Assembly: GCA_002408485.1 (NCBI GenBank)
Contig: DHSP01000024.1
Coordinates: 6,989-26,405, forward strand
Origin: Proteiniphilum sp. UBA5283
GTDB lineage: Bacteria > Bacteroidota > Bacteroidia > Bacteroidales > Dysgonomonadaceae
Length of the DNA stretch: 19,417 bases
Reading direction: 5' to 3'
The translations under genes and the position numbers were made by a program. Positions 7,379 through 12,953 of the stretch are shown here, one piece after another. Under the pieces are notes generated by a model. It did no database searches. It saw only the letters and a list, made by a program, of their open reading frames with translations, and was not told the DNA's origin. Each line of letters starts with the position of its first letter. Within the stretch, counting starts at the first letter, position 1.

Positions 7379-9202
7379 CTAACTTAGCTCTAGTCCGAAT
7401 TCATCGGATAGTTTTTGCAGAGCCGGATTCTGTTGAACCATCTCGTCGAATATTTCCCGTGAAGTAAGCGGTTTTTTAATCGCATTATCTTCCGCAATCC
7501 GGATGGTCATGGTGATCTCTCCGTTCTGCAAAGTTTCTCTGAGATGAGTGAGGATAGACATGCTATTGTCGGTGAGATATTGTTTGTTTAGCTCCGTATT
7601 CACTTCCACCTCAAACAATACATCGCTCAGCATCCTGGGCAGGTAGAGCGACATGGTATTTTTGAGAAGTACCTCTTCTTTCAGCGACCTGGCATATTCT
7701 TGCCAGGCAGAAATAAGCTCTTTCTCCGTGAACAGGTTGGTGCCATTTTGCAGAACTTCCTCCCTGATCGTGCTGGCTTCCTCTTTTTGGGTCTGGTTGA
7801 TTGAGGCTAGCGACACCCCCATGCCTGCCATGGAGACGTTTCTTCTTTTGGGGGCTGATGGTTTTTCATTGCCTTTTTCGGAGTGAATTCCAGAGTCGCG
7901 GTTCACTTTTTTGGATACCGGTGGTTGCTTATCGCTTTCCCTGTGCTGCTTTACATCTTGTTCCTGCAGGCTGGGCGTATTGCCTGATTGCTGCGTGTCG
8001 TTTGTTGCTTTTGGGTCCGTAGCTACCGTTTCACACTTTTCATCACCCCTCTTTGAAGTCGTTATCGGTTCAATAGTCGTTTTTTTTTCCTCCTTCCCTG
8101 CAGTGGAGACCTCTGTGATCTGGCATAACTTGATCAGCATCAGTTCCATCAATAAGCGTTTGTTCTTGCTGAGGCGATAGTTAAGATCGCAGTCGTTGGC
8201 CAGATCTATGGCCCGATACAGAAAAACATTGCTGCACTGTTGTGCCATCTCGATATATCTTTCCCGAATAGAAGCCCCTACTTGAAAAAGCTGTGCCGTG
8301 GCCGGATCTTTGCACACCAGCAAGTCGCGAAAGTGAGAAGAGATGCCGCTGACGATATGTTGTCCTTCGAACCCTCTGTTGAGAATGTCATTCAGAATGA
8401 GCAGGCAATTCACCACATCTCCCGCCAGGATGGTCTCAGAAAGCTTAAAATAATATTCATAATCCAGCACGTTCAGGTTCTCAATTACTGCCTGGTAAGT
8501 GATGTTGCCTCCCGTGTAGCTGACTGTTTGATCGAAGATGGAGAGAGCGTCGCGCATTCCGCCATCCGCTTTCTGGGCGATGATGTTGAGTGCTTCCGGT
8601 TCGGTTTGTACCCCCTCCTCTTTTGCCACATACTGCAGATGTTCTACGATATCGCCAACGTGGATGCGGTTGAAATCGTACACCTGGCATCGCGATAAAA
8701 TAGTGGGAATGATCTTGTGCTTCTCTGTGGTTGCGAGGATAAAAATCGCGTGGGAGGGAGGTTCCTCCAGCGTTTTCAGGAAGGAATTGAAGGCGGACTG
8801 GGATAACATGTGAACCTCGTCAATGATGTACACCTTATACTTCCCGATTTGTGGCGGCACTCGCACCTGATCTATCAGACTGCGGATGTCGTCGACACTG
8901 TTGTTGGATGCAGCATCCAACTCATGAATATTGTACGATCGTTGTTCGTTAAAGGCTTTGCACGATTCGCATGCGTTGCACGCTTCGAAATCGTTCGTTG
9001 GGTCCAGGCAGTTGATTGTTTTGGCAAAAATTCGGGCACAGGTGGTCTTTCCCACGCCGCGGGGACCGCTGAACAGATAGGCATGTGCCAGCTTGTTGCC
9101 CGCGATGGCGTTTTTTAATGTGGTGGTGAGCGCTTCCTGTCCCACGACGGAACGAAAGGTGGAAGGCCTGTATTTTCTTGCAGAAACAATAAAATTATCC
9201 AT
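7379..9202 (-). CDS. dnaX: DNA polymerase III subunit tau/gamma (clamp loader)
   Basis: The motor subunit of the replicative clamp loader, which uses ATP to load the beta clamp and, as tau, tethers polymerase cores. The start chosen is ATG at 9202 (MDNFIVSARKYRP, the typical family start), giving 607 residues. An upstream in-frame TTG at 9217 is only about 5 bases after the predicted transcription start. Visible features are Walker A GPRGVGKTT (46-54), four zinc cysteines (65, 75, 78, 81), Walker B IIDEVH (126-131), the sensor segment LATTEK, and arginine-finger motif SRC (171-173). Domain III ends near residue 370. A charged linker follows to about 460, then a conserved Bacteroidota-type C-terminal domain. 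A nine-A run at codons 372-375 may yield a gamma-like short form. The M15 peptidase gene follows after 9 bases. Confidence 0.96.
   Translation of the reverse strand: MDNFIVSARKYRPSTFRSVVGQEALTTTLKNAIAGNKLAHAYLFSGPRGVGKTTCARIFAKTINCLDPTNDFEACNACESCKAFNEQRSYNIHELDAASNNSVDDIRSLIDQVRVPPQIGKYKVYIIDEVHMLSQSAFNSFLKTLEEPPSHAIFILATTEKHKIIPTILSRCQVYDFNRIHVGDIVEHLQYVAKEEGVQTEPEALNIIAQKADGGMRDALSIFDQTVSYTGGNITYQAVIENLNVLDYEYYFKLSETILAGDVVNCLLILNDILNRGFEGQHIVSGISSHFRDLLVCKDPATAQLFQVGASIRERYIEMAQQCSNVFLYRAIDLANDCDLNYRLSKNKRLLMELMLIKLCQITEVSTAGKEEKKTTIEPITTSKRGDEKCETVATDPKATNDTQQSGNTPSLQEQDVKQHRESDKQPPVSKKVNRDSGIHSEKGNEKPSAPKRRNVSMAGMGVSLASINQTQKEEASTIREEVLQNGTNLFTEKELISAWQEYARSLKEEVLLKNTMSLYLPRMLSDVLFEVEVNTELNKQYLTDNSMSILTHLRETLQNGEITMTIRIAEDNAIKKPLTSREIFDEMVQQNPALQKLSDEFGLELS
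8080..8095 (-). promoter_or_regulatory. Candidate slippage site in dnaX (AAGGAGG then A9)
   Basis: On the minus strand the coding sequence reads AAGGAGG directly followed by nine A (8080-8088), in codons GAG GAA AAA AAA ACG. Gaining one A (or a -1 shift) gives AAC GAC TAT TGA, ending a product of about 377 residues. Losing one A (or a +1 shift) reaches TAA after five further codons, about 379 residues. Either form would contain just the clamp-loader core, like gamma. E. coli dnaX uses ribosomal -1 frameshifting and Thermus thermophilus dnaX uses an A9 transcriptional slip. Use here is inferred. Confidence 0.5.
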
Positions 9203-9228
9203 GACTGAATCGGACAAAACGTAAACTA

Positions 9229-9236
9229 CAAATGTA
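9229..9236 (-). promoter_or_regulatory. Candidate -7 box for dnaX and the M15 peptidase
   Basis: On the minus strand this reads TACATTTG, a full TAnnTTTG match. Transcription would begin near 9222, about 20 bases before the ATG at 9202. This argues against the alternative TTG start at 9217. No -33 TTTG at the usual distance. Confidence 0.45.
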
Positions 9237-9257
9237 CGAAAAATATCGGGATTTTAT

Positions 9258-9265
9258 TATCTTTA
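9258..9265 (+). promoter_or_regulatory. Weak -7 box for the DUF5106-type lipoprotein gene
   Basis: TATCTTTA differs from TAnnTTTG only in the last base. It would start transcription near 9272, about 20 bases before the ATG at 9292. Starting there excludes the longer in-frame ATG at 9232. Confidence 0.3.
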
Positions 9266-9291
9266 CGCCAAATTGGAACAAAGGGGCCATT

Positions 9292-10266
9292 ATGAAGGAT
9301 TTCATTTTCGTTATATCGCTTGTCGGTGCAGCTTTGCTGATCACGATCTCCTGTTCGTCGAGCAAGAAGACGCAAACTGAAGTGCGTGCCGACGTTGCTG
9401 TAGTATCACAGACCATCGTTCCCGATACGTTTGTTTTGCCTGTGATACCGGATGCACTTGTCACTCCCGATGACCGTGCCAGATATTTGTCGTTGCACTT
9501 TTGGGACCGCTTCGATTTCAGTAACCGAAAACTGATTGAGCGTCCCGATATCACCGAACAGGCTTTTGTGGATTATATCAATATATTGCCTTATTTTTCA
9601 AAAGAAGAGACCGATAAATCGCTTCTTTACACGCTAGGTAAGGCAGAGGCTGACACCATTTTTTACCGTTATTTTGCCTCCTTATTCGATAAATACTTTT
9701 ATGATCCCAATTCCCCATATCGTAACGAGGAGTTTTATCTTCCCATACTTCAGCAACTGGTGCAATCGCCCCTGCTGGTTGAGGAAGATGTTTCGCATTA
9801 TGCGTTTCAGCTCGACATGGCATTGAAGAACCGTATCGGGCAAAAAGCCAACGATTTTCATTATACACTCGATTCCGGGTTAACGTTCTCGCTTTATGAG
9901 CTGAAAAGTGAATACACGCTGCTGATGTTTTCCAATCCGGGATGCCCCACCTGTGAAGCTGTAATGGAGCAACTCAACGCCTCAAAGCCATTGAACGCTG
10001 CGCTGGCACTGAACAACTCCTCCCGGACGATGCTCACCGTGCTTACTCTCTATCCGGATAATGATCTGAGCGAGTGGTATTCCCATTTGCCGCATTTGCC
10101 GGCGAAATGGGTACATGCATACGATAAAGGAATGGAAATCAACCTAAAGAGGCTCTATGATATTAAAGCGATACCCACACTTTATCTGCTGGATAAAGAC
10201 AAAAAAGTGATTTTAAAAGATAGTTCTATCGAAGCGATCGAATCGTTCTTTTCTGTTTTGCAATGA
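9292..10266 (+). CDS. DUF5106/thioredoxin-fold lipoprotein with CPTC active site
   Basis: Probably a periplasmic, membrane-anchored thiol-disulfide protein. The ATG at 9292 is chosen because it begins directly with a lipoprotein signal (MKDFIFVISLVGAAL) ending ITISC, lipidated Cys21. An in-frame ATG at 9232 would add 20 charged residues before the signal. The N-terminal half contains YLSLHFWDRFDFS (65-77), which I recognise as the DUF5106 hallmark seen before thioredoxin domains in Bacteroidota. The C-terminal domain has FSNPGCPTCEAVM with redox cysteines 218 and 221 and the cis-Pro motif AIPTLYLLD (Pro295). Unlike the other two thioredoxin-fold proteins in this window, its active site is intact. 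The partner is unknown. It is 324 residues, divergent from dnaX, and followed by no evident terminator. Confidence 0.85.
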   Translation: MKDFIFVISLVGAALLITISCSSSKKTQTEVRADVAVVSQTIVPDTFVLPVIPDALVTPDDRARYLSLHFWDRFDFSNRKLIERPDITEQAFVDYINILPYFSKEETDKSLLYTLGKAEADTIFYRYFASLFDKYFYDPNSPYRNEEFYLPILQQLVQSPLLVEEDVSHYAFQLDMALKNRIGQKANDFHYTLDSGLTFSLYELKSEYTLLMFSNPGCPTCEAVMEQLNASKPLNAALALNNSSRTMLTVLTLYPDNDLSEWYSHLPHLPAKWVHAYDKGMEINLKRLYDIKAIPTLYLLDKDKKVILKDSSIEAIESFFSVLQ

Positions 10267-10357
10267 TTATCAGCTGTTTGGGATATGGAGAATGCGAATA
10301 TTAACATTTGGTAAGAAAGTTTTCGTGCAAAAATGAGTCATATTCAAAAAAGTGACG

Positions 10358-10365
10358 TAATTTTG
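10358..10365 (+). promoter_or_regulatory. Candidate -7 box for the small thioredoxin-fold gene
   Basis: TAATTTTG is a full TAnnTTTG match. Transcription would begin near 10372, producing a leader of about 100 bases that contains two hairpins. No clear -33 TTTG. Confidence 0.5.
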
Positions 10366-10378
10366 CAGACTTCTACAA

Positions 10379-10446
10379 AAGGCTTTTAGCGAAAAGTCTT
10401 AAAAGTTAAGGGATTTGGCATCCTGCGTGAAGCATCGGCCAAGTCC
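10379..10446 (+). promoter_or_regulatory. Structured 5' leader with two hairpins
   Basis: Hairpin 1 pairs AAGGCTTTT (10379-10387) with AAAAGTCTT (10392-10400) around loop AGCG, nine pairs with one G-U. Hairpin 2 pairs GGATTTGGC (10411-10419) with GCCAAGTCC (10438-10446), nine pairs with one G-U. Its 18-base loop can form a further TGC/GCA pair. A seven-T run follows 14 bases later, just before the ATG at 10471; the gap is too long for a classical terminator. It matches no riboswitch I know. A regulatory or mRNA-stability role is inferred. Confidence 0.45.
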
Positions 10447-10470
10447 GAGTAATAACCAAAATTTTTTTAT

Positions 10471-10962
10471 ATGAAGTACGTGAACTTTTGCCTTATCGCA
10501 ATGTTTTCACTTGCATTATCATCAGGTTCTGTGAAGGATGCGGTTCCTTCCATCGGATACTACCCCGGAGAAAGATTACCCGATATTGTTTTGACGGATA
10601 TAAAGGGTGATTCTTGCAACCTGAGTGATTACAAAGGCAAAAAAGTCGTGGTTAATTTCTGGGCCTCTTATGATGCCCGATCCAGAGCGACCAACGTGCG
10701 TCTGCATAATTTTTTAAAAATGACAAATGCGGATGTTGTGTTTCTTTCTATCTCATTCGATCAAAATATTCATGTTGTAGAAAGAACACTGGCAATGGAT
10801 AATCTCGACACTATTTCACAATTTTGTGAAGTAAACGGACCCGAATCAGGACTGTACAAAGATTTTAGACTGAACCGCGGGTTCCGGAATTACTTGATCG
10901 ACGAAAACGGAGTAATCAAAGCAATGAATTTTACTTCCGAAGATTTAAGCGTCATCCTTTGA
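10471..10962 (+). CDS. Exported TlpA/ResA-like thioredoxin-fold protein lacking CxxC and cis-Pro
   Basis: A 163-residue protein with an N-terminal signal sequence (about residues 1-20, MKYVNFCLIAMFSLALSSGS, no lipobox), so probably periplasmic. The fold is recognisable from PDIVLTDIKGD (37-47), VVVNFWASYDARSR (59-72), VVFLSISFD (89-97) and YLIDENGVIKA (141-151), the usual TlpA/AhpC-TSA order. The active-site WCxxC is replaced by WASYDAR, and the position normally holding the cis-proline before the LID strand reads GFRN. Cysteines 7, 49 and 119 are not placed for catalysis. It is therefore unlikely to be an oxidoreductase; a binding role is possible. It stands alone, with its own promoter-like box, structured leader and terminator. 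A close family with this altered site may exist in Bacteroidales, but I cannot confirm it. Confidence 0.72.
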   Translation: MKYVNFCLIAMFSLALSSGSVKDAVPSIGYYPGERLPDIVLTDIKGDSCNLSDYKGKKVVVNFWASYDARSRATNVRLHNFLKMTNADVVFLSISFDQNIHVVERTLAMDNLDTISQFCEVNGPESGLYKDFRLNRGFRNYLIDENGVIKAMNFTSEDLSVIL

Positions 10963-10986
10963 GATTGACAAAGATTTACGTAAGAG

Positions 10987-11019
10987 CGGGTGTCGTTTTT
11001 TTTCGACGCCCGTTTTTTT
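10987..11019 (+). terminator. Intrinsic terminator
   Basis: CGGGTGTCG (10987-10995) pairs with CGACGCCCG (11004-11012), nine pairs with one G-U, around an eight-T loop, followed by seven T (11013-11019). It lies 24 bases after the preceding stop codon on the plus strand and closes that single-gene unit. Confidence 0.9.
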
Positions 11020-11127
11020 GTGGTTTTCTTCTCAGAAATGCTATGGTCCCGTTTATTATTCTCTTTTTATTGTCGGGGAATGAGTAAGATATCGCACCAG
11101 GCTAGTTTACAGATGATAAGGAAAAGT

Positions 11128-11149
11128 TAAAGATTGCCCGTCATCTTTA
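11128..11149 (-). terminator. Weak A+T-rich hairpin, possible terminator for the sigma factor gene
   Basis: TAAAGAT (11128-11134) and ATCTTTA (11143-11149) form seven pairs around an eight-base loop. On the minus strand it lies 9 bases after the sigma-factor stop and is followed by AACTTTTCC. The stem is A+T-rich and the U-tract poor, so the call is tentative. Confidence 0.25.
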
Positions 11150-11158
11150 TTGCTGTCA

Positions 11159-11764
11159 CTACAGGGGAGTTGCGAAGAAAGGAATTGTTGTGTCTGCCAG
11201 GGATTCATCGTTATAATATTCAATTACATTTTCACGCACGATCTTCAATGCGGAAGAAAAACGGTTAATGACCGATTTGGACGAAATACCCAAAGTCTGG
11301 GCGGTATCCTGTACAGATAGCTGTTGCTCCCAACGCAGCCGGAAGACCTCTAATTCTGATGGTTTCATCTCCCGCATCGAATCAGAGATAATCTGTTCCA
11401 GCTCTTTCAAAATCGTTTTATCAAAAACGTTGCTCATGGAAAGTTGCACCAATTCAGGCAATGCCTCTTCCCAGAGAATATGTTCCGGTTTTTGGCTGAA
11501 GAAATCGAGTATTCTGAATTTCAAACGGATGAAAAGATAACTTTTGATGCTGCCCGCTGCATTCCCCGTAAGCGTATCTCTTTTATTCCATGTCTCAATC
11601 ATTAAATCCTGCACAATATCTTTTGCATCGTCCCTGTTCACATAATGTGTCGCAGTCTTGTACAGATCTCCCGCGTATCGTTGGAAGATGAGCCGAAACT
11701 GTGATTTATTTTGCAATGCCTCCATATCGGAGATGTTTTTTGAAGTATCTAACCCTACAATCAT
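11159..11764 (-). CDS. ECF-type RNA polymerase sigma factor (Bacteroidota SusCD-associated)
   Basis: A sigma-70 family extracytoplasmic-function factor that directs RNA polymerase to target promoters when released by its FecR-like anti-sigma. The start chosen is ATG at 11764 (MIVGLDTSKN), giving 201 residues. An in-frame TTG at 11827 would add 21 residues without family resemblance and would run through the likely promoter. Region 2 spans about 24-92 (FRLIFQRYAGDLYKTATHYV, DAKDIVQDLMIETWNKR). Region 4 spans about 130-180, with the helix-turn-helix LSVQDTAQTLGISSKSVINR (149-168). It is divergent from the FecR/SusC/SusD operon, the classical arrangement for a trans-envelope regulatory set. Confidence 0.93.
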   Translation of the reverse strand: MIVGLDTSKNISDMEALQNKSQFRLIFQRYAGDLYKTATHYVNRDDAKDIVQDLMIETWNKRDTLTGNAAGSIKSYLFIRLKFRILDFFSQKPEHILWEEALPELVQLSMSNVFDKTILKELEQIISDSMREMKPSELEVFRLRWEQQLSVQDTAQTLGISSKSVINRFSSALKIVRENVIEYYNDESLADTTIPFFATPL

Positions 11765-11791
11765 TGTCGATTTTTCCCTTGTTGAATAACA

Positions 11792-11799
11792 CAAAGTAA
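11792..11799 (-). promoter_or_regulatory. Weak -7 box for the sigma factor gene
   Basis: On the minus strand this reads TTACTTTG, seven of eight matches to TAnnTTTG. It would start transcription near 11785, about 20 bases before the ATG at 11764, and supports that ATG over the TTG at 11827. Phased TTACG repeats lie just upstream. Confidence 0.3.
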
Positions 11800-11809
11800 A
11801 GCAATGAAT

Positions 11810-11855
11810 GTTACGAAACGACCTCAATTCAGTTACGTTTTCGTTACGTTTTTTT
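11810..11855. repeat. Helically phased TTACG repeats in the sigma/FecR divergent region
   Basis: TTACGAAA at 11811-11818, TTACGTTT at 11833-11840 and TTACGTTT at 11844-11851 are spaced 22 and 11 bases apart, so two and one helical turns. The last two overlap an inverted repeat ACGTTTTCGT (11835-11844). The block lies just upstream of the predicted sigma-gene promoter and could be an operator or an activator-binding array. No known regulator site is recognised. Confidence 0.4.
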
Positions 11856-11924
11856 AAGCATAAAGTTTAAATTTCATTAACAAAATAAAGCAGGGATGTT
11901 TCTAAAAAAACCACTGCTATAAGA

Positions 11925-11949
11925 GTAGGAACAATCGATGAGTTCCTGC
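11925..11949 (+). promoter_or_regulatory. Inverted repeat / hairpin upstream of the FecR-like gene
   Basis: GTAGGAAC (11925-11932) pairs with GTTCCTGC (11942-11949), eight pairs with one G-U. The nine-base loop includes ATCGAT. It ends 22 bases before the ATG at 11972. It may be an operator on DNA or a leader hairpin on RNA. No consensus -7 box for the operon is visible in this intergenic region, so an alternative (ECF-dependent) promoter is plausible. Confidence 0.35.
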
Positions 11950-11971
11950 CAATAATCAACTTTATTCATAT

Positions 11972-12946
11972 ATGAACAGGCTTAAAAAGCTATTCTCAGA
12001 CTATGTACGCGGGAAAACAACGACGACAGAAAAACGTATCGTTGAACTTTGGTACGATAAAAAAGCTTCTGCACACACCGATATTATTTCGGATGAAGAG
12101 GCAGAGGTATTCAGCAAACAGGCCTGGAGTGAGTTTGTGCTACTACGAAACAAGCAGTCTTCAGCGACAACACGAAATGCTTTACTCGCTTTTGGAGGTC
12201 TTGTGGCAGCTGCCATGGTTTTGTTTGTAGTAGTGCTTAATTTCTCTTTCTCTAAGAAAAACAACAGGGATGAAGGGATGCTGACAACAGAAATGCGAAT
12301 ATCCAGACAGTTTACCACACAGGACAGAATGAAAAAGATCACTTTACCCGATGGATCGAAGATCTTTATGAACCTGGGAACCTCCATCTCCATGTACGAA
12401 GGGAAATTCAATGCACATCAGCGTGAAATCTGGCTGGATGAAGGTGAGGCCTTCTTTGAAGTAATCAAAAATGTCAACCGACCTTTTATTATACATACCC
12501 CCAATGGGTTGACTACCAGGGTGGTGGGGACCTCGTTCAACATCAGAGCCTATAAAGACCTGGAAGAACAGATTATTTCGGTCAATACAGGAAGGGTACA
12601 GGTTACGGATAACAAGCAGAATACCATTGTAATTGATCCCGACAACAAAGTTACCTACAGCTATAAAGATGGTCAAATTTTCTCCGACAGAACGGATGCA
12701 AAAAAAAATTCAGCCTGGCAGACAGGGCTTATAATTTTGGAAAACGCAGGCATCAAGGAAGTAGCTTTCCGGTTAAAACAAGTGTTTGACATCAATGTGG
12801 ATTTTGAAGGCATAACCAATCGGCAAGACCGGATCCATGCATCCTTCTCGAGGGATATACCCCTGCAGGAAGTGCTTGAAGATATCTGTAAGTTATATGA
12901 TATACAGTATACAATAACAAACAACTCGGTGAAATTATTTAATTAG
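11972..12946 (+). CDS. FecR-family anti-sigma factor / signal-transducing membrane protein
   Basis: An inner-membrane protein that holds the ECF sigma factor and relays a periplasmic signal from the STN domain of the SusC transporter. The cytoplasmic N-terminus is about 70 residues. A single membrane segment lies at about 70-92 (LLAFGGLVAAAMVLFVVVL). The periplasmic FecR domain spans about 108-212 (TLPDGSKIFMNLGTSI, WLDEGEAFFEV, HTPNGLTTRVVGTSFNIRAY). A DUF4974-like C-terminal domain spans about 253-324 (ENAGIKEVAFRLKQVFDI, LQEVLEDICKLYDI). The 324-residue length is usual. It ends 7 bases before the transporter gene and is divergent from the sigma gene. The motif order is complete, and the assignment is firm at family level. 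Confidence 0.93.
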   Translation: MNRLKKLFSDYVRGKTTTTEKRIVELWYDKKASAHTDIISDEEAEVFSKQAWSEFVLLRNKQSSATTRNALLAFGGLVAAAMVLFVVVLNFSFSKKNNRDEGMLTTEMRISRQFTTQDRMKKITLPDGSKIFMNLGTSISMYEGKFNAHQREIWLDEGEAFFEVIKNVNRPFIIHTPNGLTTRVVGTSFNIRAYKDLEEQIISVNTGRVQVTDNKQNTIVIDPDNKVTYSYKDGQIFSDRTDAKKNSAWQTGLIILENAGIKEVAFRLKQVFDINVDFEGITNRQDRIHASFSRDIPLQEVLEDICKLYDIQYTITNNSVKLFN

Positions 12947-12953
12947 AAAATGT

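Noticed and set aside
8240..8698. 152-codon open frame on the plus strand inside dnaX
   Set aside because: It is a shadow of the dnaX coding frame with no recognisable features.
9203..9217. In-frame TTG at 9217 as the dnaX start
   Set aside because: It adds five residues with no family match and lies about 5 bases from the predicted transcription start; ATG at 9202 gives the typical MDNFIVSARKYRP beginning.
9232..9291. ATG at 9232 as the start of the DUF5106-type lipoprotein
   Set aside because: It would put 20 polar and aromatic residues before a textbook lipoprotein signal and would overlap both promoter boxes.
10447..10470. Hairpin 2 plus T-run before 10471 as a transcription attenuator
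   Set aside because: The T-run starts 14 bases after the stem, too far for a standard intrinsic terminator, and it directly abuts the start codon.
11765..11827. In-frame TTG at 11827 as the sigma factor start
   Set aside because: The extra 21 residues do not resemble ECF sigma N-termini and would cover the likely promoter; ATG at 11764 is preferred.
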